Assembly (NCBI RefSeq): GCF_023822005.2
Contig: NZ_CP098806.1
Span: forward strand, 2,852,001 to 2,916,000
DNA: 64,000 bases
Direction of reading: 5' to 3'
From: Dyadobacter fanqingshengii
Lineage (GTDB): Bacteria > Bacteroidota > Bacteroidia > Cytophagales > Spirosomataceae
This document shows, in pieces, positions 36,572 through 45,821 of the stretch. A program made the translations under genes and the position numbers. A model generated the notes under the pieces. The model worked only from the letters and a program-made list of their open reading frames with translations, was not told the origin of the DNA and did not search any database. How positions within the stretch are numbered: position 1 is the first letter of the stretch; each line of letters starts with the position of its first letter.

Positions 36572-37777
36572 ATGACAAACGAACAAAAAGATCTCGTAAA
36601 GGCCACTGTGCCAGTTTTAAAAGCAAATGGCGTGGCGCTGACGACTTATTTTTATAACAGAATGCTCACAAAAAATCCCGAGCTCAGAAATGTATTCAAT
36701 TCAGCAAACCAGCATACTGGGGCTCAGCCCACTGCGCTGGCAATGGCTGTGTTGGCATATGCAGAACATATCGACAACCCGCAGGTGCTTTCTCATGCCG
36801 TAAACCGGATCGCCAACAAACATGTAAGTCTCGACGTCAGACCCGAGCAGTATGCCATTGTGGGCAAGCATTTGCTGGCTTCCATTGGCGAGGTGCTTGG
36901 CGAGGCGGCAACACCTGAGCTGATAGATGCCTGGCTGGTCGCTTACCAGCAACTGGCAGGGATTATGTCGGGGGCAGAAGCTGATTTGTATAGCCAGTCC
37001 GCAGCAAAAGAAGGTGGATGGAGCGGGTGGCGGCCATTTGTGGTAAAACAAAAAGTGCAGGAGTCGGACGAGATCACTTCGTTCTATCTGCATCCTGCCG
37101 ACCAGGGAAAAGTAGCCGGTTTTATTCCGGGACAATACATTACAGTGCGCTTGTTTGTGCCGGAGCTGCATGTTTTCCAGCCGCGGCAATACAGCATTTC
37201 CTGCGCTCCTAATGGCGAATATTACCGCATTTCCGTAAAAAAAGAGCATGGCAACCAGCAGCGGCCGGAAGGTTATGTCAGCAATCTACTGCACAACAGC
37301 ATTCAGGAAGGTACGATGATTGAGGTGGCTGCGCCGTCAGGTGATTTTGTTCTTGATACTGAGAAAACGGATCCTATTGTATTCATCAGCGGCGGCGTTG
37401 GCGTCACTCCATTCATGAGTATGCTGGATTATCTGATTTCGGCCGGAAACAAAAGACCTGTTACGTGGATTCATGGATGCCGGGGTTACCGGGTGCATGC
37501 TTTTAAAGATCATGTGCGTGAACTTGGCGAAAAGCATGACGCAATGTCGGTTCACACTTTTTATGACAAGATTGAACAGCAAATTGAAGATGGTTATTAT
37601 GAAGGTTTTGTGGATCTCAGTAAGGTGCAGCAAGCCATGCAACCCGATGCCCAATATTACATCTGCGGACCGGGCGCTTTTATCAAGAAACATTTTGACT
37701 ATCTGAGTGCGCAGGGTGTTGCACGCGAGGCTATCCATTTTGAGGAATTTGGTCCAGCCACATTGGCTGTGGAATAA
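36572..37777 (+). CDS. hmp: flavohaemoglobin (nitric oxide dioxygenase)
   Basis: About 401 aa from the ATG at 36572 (MTNEQKDLVKATVPVLKANG). The open frame extends further upstream but that extension would cover the operator region. The globin domain fills residues 1-140 with the proximal heme His in the NKHVSLDV region. A ferredoxin-reductase-type FAD domain has RQYSIS, and the NAD domain has GGVGVTPFMSML, YYICGPGAF and the final FEEFGP. Flavohaemoglobins oxidise NO to nitrate using NAD(P)H and O2 in the cytoplasm. Regulation by the divergent Rrf2 protein is likely. Confidence 0.95.
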   Translation: MTNEQKDLVKATVPVLKANGVALTTYFYNRMLTKNPELRNVFNSANQHTGAQPTALAMAVLAYAEHIDNPQVLSHAVNRIANKHVSLDVRPEQYAIVGKHLLASIGEVLGEAATPELIDAWLVAYQQLAGIMSGAEADLYSQSAAKEGGWSGWRPFVVKQKVQESDEITSFYLHPADQGKVAGFIPGQYITVRLFVPELHVFQPRQYSISCAPNGEYYRISVKKEHGNQQRPEGYVSNLLHNSIQEGTMIEVAAPSGDFVLDTEKTDPIVFISGGVGVTPFMSMLDYLISAGNKRPVTWIHGCRGYRVHAFKDHVRELGEKHDAMSVHTFYDKIEQQIEDGYYEGFVDLSKVQQAMQPDAQYYICGPGAFIKKHFDYLSAQGVAREAIHFEEFGPATLAVE

Positions 37778-37859
37778 TGGCCGAGAAGCTGGCCCAGGCA
37801 TTTATCTTGATTCTGTACCATTCCGGCCGTCCATGGCTGCGATACTTTTGAATGCAATA

Positions 37860-38336
37860 ATGCATGAAACGCAAAAGTTTTCAATCATGGATACGTTCAG
37901 TTCAAAAGATTTTCATCAGACATTTGCACGGCCACAGTTTCAAAAACCGGCCTATCTGATCCATAAGAATGTGGAAAACGCCGGAGAGCACAACCAGTTC
38001 TCAACAGAGCGCAAGCATCCTGTTTTCTTCGTGGATCTGCCCAGCAAAAATGTGAGCATGACCATCGGCGGCTTGTTACCAGGCCAGCTGACCAACAGGC
38101 ACCGTCATACTTACGAAACGGTGCTATATGTTCTGGAAGGCAAAGGAATTACTGAAATCGAAGGTGAAAAAGTGGAATGGGAAAAGGGAGATGCCGTTTA
38201 CATTCCTTCCTGGGCATGGCACAGACATCAAAACCTGAGTGATGCACAGCCGGCAAAGTACATTGCCTGCGAAAACGCGCCCCAGCTTCAAAATCTGGGC
38301 GTTGCGCTTCGCGAAGAAGAAGGAAGAGATCTTTAA
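37860..38336 (+). CDS. single-domain cupin protein
   Basis: About 158 aa from the ATG at 37860 (MHETQKFSIMDTF); a second ATG at 37887 is possible. Cupin motif 1 is visible as NRHRHTYETVLYVLEGKG and motif 2 as GDAVYIPSWAWHRHQN, giving His/Glu metal ligands. It lies 82 nt after hmp and 62 nt before a DapA-family gene on the same strand, so it may belong to the same transcript. It could be a small dioxygenase- or isomerase-like enzyme; substrate unknown. Confidence 0.85.
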   Translation: MHETQKFSIMDTFSSKDFHQTFARPQFQKPAYLIHKNVENAGEHNQFSTERKHPVFFVDLPSKNVSMTIGGLLPGQLTNRHRHTYETVLYVLEGKGITEIEGEKVEWEKGDAVYIPSWAWHRHQNLSDAQPAKYIACENAPQLQNLGVALREEEGRDL

Positions 38337-38398
38337 AACCATTCAAATGAAGTCTTCATTCCGGAGACTTCATTTCACTTTTTTAACCATTGATAAAA

Positions 38399-39292
38399 AT
38401 GAAAAATGCTCCATTCAAGGGGATCATCGCATACCCTATTACGCCATTTGACGAAAATGAAAGCGTAGATCTGCCCCTGTTCAAGACACTGGTTGAACGC
38501 CTCGTTGCATCCGGTTCGCACGGCATAGCGCCACTGGGAAGCACTGGCGTGCTGCCATACCTTACAGATCAGGAAAAAGAGGCCATTACCGAGGCTACGA
38601 TCCAGCAAGTTGCGGGGCGCGTGCCGACTTTGGTCGGTGTGTCCAACCTTACCACCGAGCGGACGATTCATCATGCCAAGTTTGCCGAAAAAGCAGGCGC
38701 AACTGCGGTCATGATCATTCCAATGAGTTACTGGAAACTGACCGATGATGAGATAGTCAAGCATTATGATGCCGTCGCGTCCAAAATCTCCATTCCCATC
38801 ATGGCATACAACAACCCGGCAACGGGCGGCGTCGATATGTCGCCTACCCTTTTGAAACGGTTGCTGGAAATTCCCAATGTAACCATGATCAAAGAAAGCA
38901 CGGGTGATGTGCAGCGTATGCATTTGCTAAAAAGAGAACTGGGCGATGATGTGGCATTTTACAATGGCTCCAACCCGCTGGCGCTCGCCGCATTTGCCGC
39001 AGGCGCCGAAGGATGGTGCACCGCCGCACCCAATTTGATCCCCGAACTCAACCTGAGTCTATACGACGCAATTCAAAACAATGATCTGGCATCAGCTCAA
39101 ATTCTTTTTCTCGAACAGTTGAATCTGCTCAGGTTCATCGTCGCCAAAGGCTTGCCCCGGGCCATTCAAGCAGGCTTAACAATTCTTGGAGAAAACGCAG
39201 GGCATTTGCGCGCACCACTGCAACCGCTTACGAAAATTGAAACCACAGAACTCAGCCACATTCTGGAAACCACAAAAGTGGTTTTCGACTGA
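38399..39292 (+). CDS. dihydrodipicolinate synthase (DapA)-family aldolase
   Basis: About 297 aa from the ATG at 38399 (MKNAPFKGIIAYPITPFDEN). TIM-barrel class I aldolase of the DapA/NanA family: GSTGVLPYLT near the substrate carboxylate site, the conserved Tyr in IMAYNNP and the Schiff-base Lys in NVTMIKEST. The replacement of the usual GTTGE by GSTGV and the context argue against a housekeeping lysine-pathway DapA. More likely a catabolic keto-acid or sugar-acid aldolase working with the adjacent cupin. Confidence 0.88.
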   Translation: MKNAPFKGIIAYPITPFDENESVDLPLFKTLVERLVASGSHGIAPLGSTGVLPYLTDQEKEAITEATIQQVAGRVPTLVGVSNLTTERTIHHAKFAEKAGATAVMIIPMSYWKLTDDEIVKHYDAVASKISIPIMAYNNPATGGVDMSPTLLKRLLEIPNVTMIKESTGDVQRMHLLKRELGDDVAFYNGSNPLALAAFAAGAEGWCTAAPNLIPELNLSLYDAIQNNDLASAQILFLEQLNLLRFIVAKGLPRAIQAGLTILGENAGHLRAPLQPLTKIETTELSHILETTKVVFD

Positions 39293-39305
39293 AATGGTTA
39301 AACAA

Positions 39306-39340
39306 AAAAATCATCCCTGTTTTGAATAGGGATGATTTTT
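39306..39340. terminator. bidirectional terminator between aldolase and catalase genes
   Basis: Perfect 13-bp arms AAAAATCATCCCT (39306-39318) and AGGGATGATTTTT (39328-39340) with a 9-nt loop and T/A runs on both sides. It separates two convergent genes and should terminate both. Confidence 0.88.
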
Positions 39341-39345
39341 CTTTG

Positions 39346-40854
39346 CTATACGATCTGCATTTCCGAAAGCGGCTTCATTTCGTAACCCTGGTAATCACGG
39401 ACTACCTCCATAAATAAGCCAAGCGCCTTTGCCACGCCCCGTCCGTATTCCGGGTCGGCCTGGTAGCAGTTACGAATGTGGCGGATTTGAATGAAATGCT
39501 GCGCGCCGCCAACTGCTTCTGCAGTGTTATCGAAAAGCGCTGTCTTTTGCTGTTCATTCATCAGACGGAACAGGTTCCCCGGTTGGCTGAAATAGTCGTT
39601 GTCTTCGCGGTGGTCCCAATGCGCCGCGTCTCCGGTTATTTTAAGCGGTGGCTCACTAAAATCCGGCTGCTGTTTCCACTGGCTGAAACTGTTAGGCTCA
39701 TAAGACGTGGTACCGCCATAATTTCCATCTGTGCGCATCGCACCGTCGCGATGGTAAGAATGGTAAGGGCATTTAGGCGCATTCACAGGGATCTGGTGGT
39801 GGTTAACGCCTAACCTATAACGCTGCGCGTCGCCGTATGAAAAAAGCCGCCCCTGCAACATCCTATCTGGCGAAAAACCGATCCCCGGAACCACAGAAGC
39901 GGGATTAAACGCAGCTTGTTCGACTTCTGCAAAATAGTTGGATGGATTTCGATTCAATGTCAGCTCGCCGACTGGAATGAGTGGAAAGTCAGCATGTGGC
40001 CACACCTTGGTCAAATCGAAAGGATTGATGTGGTAGCTGTAAGCATCGGCTTCTTCCATGATTTGCACATACATGGTCCATTTCGGGAAGTTACCCGCTT
40101 CAATGTTGTCAAAAAGATCACGCTGATGGCTTTCTCTGTCATTTCCAACCAAATCAGCTGCTTCACGGTTCGTCAGGTTTTGAATGCCCTGTTGTGTTTT
40201 CAAATGAAATTTGACTCAGTAACGCTTTTGGTCACCACTGATAAAACTGAATGTATGACTGCCAAAACCGTCCATATGCCGGTAACTTTTTGGCAAACCG
40301 CGGTCGCTCATCACGACCGTTACCTGATGTAATGCTTCCGGCAAAAGTGTCCAGAAATCCCAGTTATTATCGGCGCTACGCAGATTAGTCCTCGGATCGC
40401 GTTTAACGGCATGGTTCAGATCCGGAAATTTCAGTGGGTCACGAAGAAAGAAAACCGGCGTATTGTTCCCTACCAAGTCCCAGATGCCTTGATTGGTATA
40501 AAATTTCATCGCAAAACCACGAATGTCCCTTTCTGCATCAGCCGCGCCGCGCTCGCCAGCAACGGTAGAAAACCGTACAAACACTTGTGTTTCTTTGCCA
40601 AGCTCTGAGAAAAGATCCGCTTTGGTAAACCTGGTAATGTCATGTGTCACCTTGAAAACCCCGTAAGCGCCAGATCCTTTTGCATGCATGCGGCGCTCAG
40701 GGATCACTTCTCGATCGAAGTGGGCCATCTTCTCTAAAAACCATGTGTCTTGCAGAAGTGCCGGCCCCCGCTTGCCTGCGGTCATGATGTTTTGGTTGTC
40801 CGGCACGGGCGCACCGGTCCGATTGGTCAATTGGTTGTTGTCCATAGTGTTCAA
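39346..40854 (-). pseudogene. catalase (monofunctional heme type) interrupted by one in-frame TGA
   Basis: The two parts together give about 502 codons, the normal length of a small-subunit clade catalase. The N-terminal part has [12 protein letters not shown] (catalytic His) and [12 protein letters not shown] (Asn). The C-terminal part has [17 protein letters not shown] with the heme-ligand Tyr. They are in the same frame, separated only by TGA at 40216-40218, where the family has Trp (KRYW-VKFH becomes KRY-stop-VKFH). A single TGG to TGA change explains it. Either a recent nonsense mutation or a sequence error. It follows a MarR gene by 28 nt and is probably controlled by it. Confidence 0.9.
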
Positions 40855-40882
40855 GATTATGGTAATGTAAAATCTAGCCTGT

Positions 40883-41455
40883 TTACAGGCTTAGCTGATG
40901 ATCAGCACAGTCGAGTTTCAACTCCTTGTCTGCCAAGCCGCTTTTTAACAACTTGCAGTAATGCCCACTGCCAAGATGATCGTAATGAGAGCAAGTGAAA
41001 CACATTTGCTGAATGCTGATAATGCCGGCCAGGTGAAACTGCCGGATAAGTTGGAGCAAACCCGTAAATATGATTTCTTTTTGCATTGGAGATAGTATGT
41101 CCAGCGGTTCTTCAATGGCCGACGCAAAACCGGCACTTTTAAGGGCCAACTCCCTGCCCCGCCCAGTCAATACAATCATGTAACTTCTTACATCAGCAGC
41201 ATCCACGTATTTTTCGACCAGGCACTTTTGTGCCAGCGATTTGATGCTGTCGCTGACTGTGGCTTTGGTCAGATCAAAGTGCCGCGCTAAGGCAATGACT
41301 TTGGATCTTTCCCCGGACTGAAAAAGCAGAAAGATCAGGATCTGAATTTGTATGGGGCTCAATGCATTCGACTTCCCTTCATTGCGAAGCAATACGCGAA
41401 ATGCCTGCGAGACCCTTGCCAATGCATCAACGATCTTTCCATCAATTTCAGCCAT
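40883..41455 (-). CDS. MarR-family regulator with C-terminal cysteine cluster
   Basis: A 190-aa protein. The winged helix lies at about 30-105 ([40 protein letters not shown], then [22 protein letters not shown]). The C-terminus adds [16 protein letters not shown] and a later LDCADH, four cysteines plus histidines that could bind zinc or an iron-sulphur cluster. It lies directly upstream of the catalase gene and 8 nt downstream of an exported protein gene. Probably an oxidative-stress regulator of this small operon; the metal role is inference. Confidence 0.85.
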   Translation of the reverse strand: MAEIDGKIVDALARVSQAFRVLLRNEGKSNALSPIQIQILIFLLFQSGERSKVIALARHFDLTKATVSDSIKSLAQKCLVEKYVDAADVRSYMIVLTGRGRELALKSAGFASAIEEPLDILSPMQKEIIFTGLLQLIRQFHLAGIISIQQMCFTCSHYDHLGSGHYCKLLKSGLADKELKLDCADHQLSL

Positions 41456-41463
41456 AGTCCGGG

Positions 41464-42195
41464 TTATTTTACCTTGTAAGGCAAGGTCAGTTTGCCAGAA
41501 AGCACGCTATAAACATTAACAACACCCAGCATCGGCTTATCCATGGACATGCCATCTGCCGGAGCGGACACCTGCATATAGCAACTGACGGCATCGTAAT
41601 TGAAATCCACCTTATTATTGACCCTGTATGTAGGCACTGAAACGCGGATTGCGCTTTGCTGGGTAACGACCTGATAACCTGGCGAATCCATATACATAGG
41701 CATGTCGGGGGCTGTTGTAGGCTTTGTGATTTTATCTGCCTTTTTATATTCCTTTACCGAGAGTCCGCCTTTTACACGCTCGTCTTTTACAAGCACCACC
41801 CAATGCGGATGCCAAACAATTCCGTCATTATCAAACTTGCCGTCGGCGTTCTCATCCCAAAGCGGGCTATCGTCAAAATCAGGATGCGAAGTAAGGGCAA
41901 GGGCCACAATGCCTTCGGTTGGATTAAAACCAATATCTTCCGGCTTCAATGTTGTAGGAAAAACGTATCCTAAGACAGGGGCCATATCCATTTTCCCCAC
42001 GGCAGTGGGGACAGTCTTTCCGGCCGTTCCTTCCACGATGATCTCAAATTCGAGTGATCCGTATTTTTTGTTATGGATTACCTGCGCTGATTTGATCTTA
42101 AAATCCTTTGAGTCTTCGTATTTTTTGCAATGTTCGCATGCCATGGCGGCCGTGAAGTACAGGATGGCAGCGAGCGTGAATATTGTCGTTTTCAT
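41464..42195 (-). CDS. exported protein of unknown function
   Basis: About 243 aa from the ATG at 42195 (an alternative ATG is at 42210). An N-terminal signal peptide (MKTTIFTLAAILYFTAAMA) is followed by CEHCKK, a possible disulphide or metal pair. The middle contains DENADGKFDNDG, a calcium-binding EF-hand-like loop, followed by WHPHWVVLV. No firm family is recognised. It lies between a thioredoxin-like gene and the MarR gene on the same strand, so a periplasmic role in redox or peroxide stress is plausible. Confidence 0.7.
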   Translation of the reverse strand: MKTTIFTLAAILYFTAAMACEHCKKYEDSKDFKIKSAQVIHNKKYGSLEFEIIVEGTAGKTVPTAVGKMDMAPVLGYVFPTTLKPEDIGFNPTEGIVALALTSHPDFDDSPLWDENADGKFDNDGIVWHPHWVVLVKDERVKGGLSVKEYKKADKITKPTTAPDMPMYMDSPGYQVVTQQSAIRVSVPTYRVNNKVDFNYDAVSCYMQVSAPADGMSMDKPMLGVVNVYSVLSGKLTLPYKVK

Positions 42196-42251
42196 GTTTT
42201 GATTAGTCAAGATAAATTATCGTTACCGGCAGTGTCCTGCTGGTCTATTCT

Positions 42252-42485
42252 TCAACCTTTAACATCTTCCAGCGATGCGCCGAAATTGATATGCAGTACA
42301 TTGCCATTTGGCGTAAGCAGCGCGGGAACCGATTTAATCCCAGCACTTTCTGCTTCGGTGAGACGGCTGCGGTCTTCCCCGATATTCACAACTTCAACCT
42401 GATCTGCACCGATTAGATTAAGAATGTCGTGCTCTGCACTGACGCATACCGGACAACCTGCGTGATAGAAAATTGACTTGCTCAT
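42252..42485 (-). CDS. small thioredoxin-like protein with CPVC motif
   Basis: About 77 aa from the ATG at 42485 (MSKSIFYHAGCPVCVSAEHD). The CxxC motif, the GADQVEVVNIGED strand and the cis-Pro position in IKSVPALLTPNG fit a minimal thioredoxin/glutaredoxin fold. It is the first gene of a minus-strand run that continues with the exported protein, MarR and catalase genes, and it is divergent from the MocR-type regulator. Likely a cytoplasmic thiol oxidoreductase. Confidence 0.8.
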   Translation of the reverse strand: MSKSIFYHAGCPVCVSAEHDILNLIGADQVEVVNIGEDRSRLTEAESAGIKSVPALLTPNGNVLHINFGASLEDVKG

Positions 42486-42580
42486 TTTTGTGATATTTGA
42501 TAGCTGTGGCACCATTGCCGATTCAAACTTAGTGAGGAGCCCTAACGATACTTGCTGGACCATTTTGAATTAATAATACT

Positions 42581-42592
42581 GGACTATCTGGC
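42581..42592. promoter_or_regulatory. inverted-repeat half site A in the thioredoxin/MocR divergent promoter
   Basis: TGGACTATCTGG is an 11 of 12 match to the reverse complement of CCAGCTAGTCCA at 42707-42718. Two such sites between divergent genes fit the two-site binding known for MocR/PdxR-type regulators. Confidence 0.45.
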
Positions 42593-42706
42593 TCAGCTTC
42601 GACTTATCCAACTTTGTAAAATCATAATAATCACCTGAACCTTAACAGTTGGTAGAATGCATGCACATTTTACTTTGGCCTGTTAAAATGAGACATTTAA
42701 ATAAAA

Positions 42707-42718
42707 CCAGCTAGTCCA
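42707..42718. promoter_or_regulatory. inverted-repeat half site B next to the MocR start codon
   Basis: CCAGCTAGTCCA ends one base before the ATG of the MocR-type gene. It mirrors site A and may serve autoregulation. Assignment is inference from symmetry. Confidence 0.45.
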
Positions 42719-44146
42719 ATGCTTAGACCCTGGAAATTGGAAATCCGGATTAATCATAAGTCACAAAAGCCCGTTTATCTGCAAATCGCTGATGCTGTCA
42801 TTTCAGATATTCAATCTGGAAGACTTAGTAGCGGTGATGCTTTGCCGGGAAGCCGCAACCTAGCCGAAATGTTGCATGTGAACCGGAATACGATTGTAGA
42901 AGCATTGCATGTGCTGCTTAACGAAGAATGGATTGTATCCAAAGAACGGAAAGGGACATTTGTTGCCGGCACACTGCCGGTGTTCAGCAGGCAGCGTAAG
43001 ACAGAAATCACCACACCGGATCAAAGCCTACCGAAGCAACATTACAGGATCATTTTTGATGATGGTTATCCAGATAGCAAAATTGCGCCCGTGACCGAGT
43101 TGGCGCGTGGATACCGGCAGATTTTCAACCGGAGTGCAAGATGGCAAATGATGGGTTACGGCTGCGAATTCGGTCATGCGGATTTCATCGAAGCCATTGT
43201 ACAAATGCTCAACCATCAACGTGGCATGCAGGTCAGCAGCAGTTCCGTTTGCGTGACGCGTGGCAGCCAGATGGCGATGTATCTCGCTGCCCATTGTATT
43301 TGTTCAAAAGGCGATTTTGTCCTGGTCGAAAATCCGGGTTACCAGCCTGCCTGGAAAGCATTTGAAACGGCTGGTGCCACATTGCTGCCTGTACGGGTCG
43401 ATAAGGACGGTCTGGTTACCAGCGATGTGATTGATCATTTGAAAACCCACCCCAACATAAAGGCTATTTACACAACACCGCATCACCAATATCCGACCAC
43501 GGTAACATTAAGTCTGCAACGAAGGCTTGAACTGATCCGCTTGTCCAACGCTCATGGATTTATCATAATTGAGGACGATTACGACAACGAATTTCATTTC
43601 GGGTATCGTCCTGTGCTTCCGGTTTCGAGCTTCGCCCAGCTACAAAATTTTGTGTACATCGGTACGATGAGCAAAGTTGTGGCGCCTGCTTTGCGCATTG
43701 GCTATCTGATTAGTCACGATGCTTCGCTGATTTCTAAAGTAGGTGAGCTGCGCAAGATTATTGATGTTCAGGGTGATGGCATTATGGAACAGGCCGTTTT
43801 GCAGCTCATCCAGGACGGAACGATAAAACGCCACATTAAAAAAGCAACAAGCTACTACAAAGCAAAGCGCGACTACACGGTTTCGTTGCTGAATACTTAT
43901 CTAAAAGAAAAGGCTGACTATACAGTTCCGGAAGGCGGTCTGGCGATTTGGATACAACCAAAGCAAGCGCAAAACTGGCGGCAGGTCAAAGACATGATGG
44001 CCACAAGTGGCGTTAAAATACTCCCACCGGAAAATTATAGCAACGCCCCATCGGTCAACGGCATCAGACTGGGTTACGGTTCACTTTCCGAAAAGGACTT
44101 AAAAGAAGGAATAGTGCTCTTAGCCAAACACCTGACTTTTACTTGA
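42719..44146 (+). CDS. MocR/PdxR-type regulator (GntR helix-turn-helix fused to aminotransferase-like domain)
   Basis: A 475-aa protein. The GntR winged helix lies at about 10-80 (PVYLQIADAVISDIQSGRL, ALPGSRNLAEMLHVNRNTIVEALHVL). It is joined to a fold-type I PLP aminotransferase-like domain: TRGSQMAMYLAA, YTTPHHQYPTTVTLS, IIEDDYDNEF and the PLP-lysine region YIGTMSKVVAPALRIGYL. MocR regulators sense PLP or amino compounds and often control adjacent genes. Here a divergent thioredoxin-like gene and downstream small-protein and PaiB genes are candidates. Confidence 0.92.
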   Translation: MLRPWKLEIRINHKSQKPVYLQIADAVISDIQSGRLSSGDALPGSRNLAEMLHVNRNTIVEALHVLLNEEWIVSKERKGTFVAGTLPVFSRQRKTEITTPDQSLPKQHYRIIFDDGYPDSKIAPVTELARGYRQIFNRSARWQMMGYGCEFGHADFIEAIVQMLNHQRGMQVSSSSVCVTRGSQMAMYLAAHCICSKGDFVLVENPGYQPAWKAFETAGATLLPVRVDKDGLVTSDVIDHLKTHPNIKAIYTTPHHQYPTTVTLSLQRRLELIRLSNAHGFIIIEDDYDNEFHFGYRPVLPVSSFAQLQNFVYIGTMSKVVAPALRIGYLISHDASLISKVGELRKIIDVQGDGIMEQAVLQLIQDGTIKRHIKKATSYYKAKRDYTVSLLNTYLKEKADYTVPEGGLAIWIQPKQAQNWRQVKDMMATSGVKILPPENYSNAPSVNGIRLGYGSLSEKDLKEGIVLLAKHLTFT

Positions 44147-44214
44147 GATAAATATTTATACCGTTTGATCCACAGGCAATTCTTCAATTGAAATTACTTT
44201 AAACAAATAAAAAA

Positions 44215-44457
44215 ATGGCAGATCCAATTCAATTAGTGCCCGGTAATTCACTCATTACCTCTACTGCCGAAGAAGGCAGACAGCTTGCAATCAAAATGGC
44301 AAGACTCATCATTAAAGCCACCCAGCCAGATGCAGCCGTCCGGGAAAAACTTAGGTCTATATACGCTCAGGATGCAACAATGCTGGTTTTGATTGGACAA
44401 ACTGTTGCCACCGAATTTGCCACAATTGCAGCAGCTAATAATTACTGGCAAAAATGA
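44215..44457 (+). CDS. small protein of unknown function
   Basis: An 80-aa protein starting MADPIQLVPGNSLITSTAEEG. It is mostly helical (LAIKMARLIIKATQPDAAVREKL, LIGQTVATEFATIAAANNYW) with no signal peptide. It lies 68 nt after the MocR gene behind an A-rich leader (ACAAATAAAAAA) that is a good Bacteroidota translation start. Family not recognised; likely real from codon use and start context. Confidence 0.6.
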   Translation: MADPIQLVPGNSLITSTAEEGRQLAIKMARLIIKATQPDAAVREKLRSIYAQDATMLVLIGQTVATEFATIAAANNYWQK

Positions 44458-44543
44458 GCAGTTGGTAGCTGAATTTACACAATTCAAGCCTTACCACGCA
44501 TGCAGTAATAGTTTGTAAAGAACCCTCCTTAACAAAGGCACCT

Positions 44544-45157
44544 ATGTATACAATGCCCTATTATTCTTCTGCAAATCCGGAAGAAGTTGTTGCTTTTATG
44601 CAAGCAAATCCATTTATTAGCCTTATTGGATATGACGGGATGTACCCGGTAGCAACCCAGGTTCCGGTAAATATTATCAATGAGGGAAATGCCTTTAGCT
44701 GATAGGCCATGTGATGAAAAAGACCGATCATTGCAAGGCCTTTGAAATGCATCCGAATGTGATGGCAGTTTTTAGCGGTACACACAGCTATATTAGTGCG
44801 TCGGTCTATGAAAAGCCTGCTGCTGCTTCCACCTGGAACTACAAAACAGTACAAGCCAAAGGGATAATAAGGCTGCTCTCGCAAGAGCAGACCTATGAAA
44901 TCATAAAAGACATTACTGATAAATACGAAGATTCATACAGCAGCCCCTCGGCATTCCACAAAATGGATCAGGAATATATCCGCAAAAATCTGAAAGCCAT
45001 CACCGGTTTTGAAATTGTGGTTTCTGATATTTCCCATGTCTTCAAAATGAGCCAGGACCACTCTCAACAGGACAGAGAAAGAATAGTTGAAGACTTACTG
45101 CGGAAGGAAGATGCCTTGTCCCTTCAGATGGCAGAAGAGATGAAACGCTATGTTTAA
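44544..45157 (+). pseudogene. paiB: PaiB-like FMN-binding protein, frameshifted
   Basis: The first part (MYTMPYYSSANPEEVVAFMQ, ISLIGYDGMYPVATQVPVNI) ends at TGA 44700-44702. The rest (IGHVMKKTDHCKAFE, AVFSGTHSYISASVYE, VPTWNYKTVQAKG-like segment, and the final helices) continues in another frame. Losing one base near 44699-44702 explains the break. The complete product would be the FMN-binding split-barrel family of PaiB, often encoded near MocR regulators. Frameshift mutation or sequence error. Confidence 0.82.
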
Positions 45158-45821
45158 CTTCTGCCGTAAGTCAGCTTCCATTGACAAACTGCATGTTGGA
45201 CAACATGTGGTATGACTTGAAATAGGCTGATATAAACCTGCAAATATCTAGCTTACTGTCTTATGTCCACTTTCAATTGTGCAACGGCCGTTGCACAATT
45301 GAAAGTGGTTAGCCTTTTTGCCAAAAATGGCTTGTGCAATACTGAAAGCGGTTGTCGCAAACTACATCAAAGATTTAATCCACTGCTATTCTAATGCTGA
45401 AATTTTACTCCCCTGCTACTTTTCTCAAATTAAGTTCAAAGGTTGTCTCCAAGCGGATGTATTTCACTGAACATAACGCCTGTTATACAACAAAATATTA
45501 TTTGGGTTACAAATACAGAATTGGCAATAAGTTGCCTATAATGAATGTATTACCTGTAATGTTATTGTTCCTAGATACAAGGATCACAACCTTTTGTATT
45601 CCCTGTATCGCATCACACAATCACGCTGCTTCCACCTATCGCGGCGGGTCATGCGGGGTTTTGAAACCGGTTCAACCGGGATAAGTAACGGTAATGTGAG
45701 CACAATCCACTCCCCTTTTCTGATCTTATGACCATAATGGCCGGTATCTTCGAACCTTTCAAGTCATTTACATTCAAAAGGAATTGTTAATTTAGATCTT
45801 TGAGCTTTTCCCATATTTGTT
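45158..45821. other. gene-free region with palindromes
   Basis: About 660 nt with no convincing gene. It contains a 16-nt dyad CATGTTG-GA-CAACATG at 45192-45207, the 42-bp perfect palindrome listed separately, and a degraded further copy of one palindrome arm (TTGTGCAATACTGAAAGCGG) near 45330-45352. A short open frame at 45394-45684 has no protein-like features. Confidence 0.5.
45267..45308. repeat. perfect 42-bp palindrome with no spacer
   Basis: The 21-nt left arm begins CCACTTTCAATTG and runs to GCAACGG; the right arm is its exact reverse complement, meeting at CGG-CCG with no loop. Such a long perfect palindrome is rare in bacterial DNA. It may be a head-to-head junction of two element ends, because a partial extra copy of the arm follows 25 nt later. 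It could also act as a hairpin. Confidence 0.9.
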
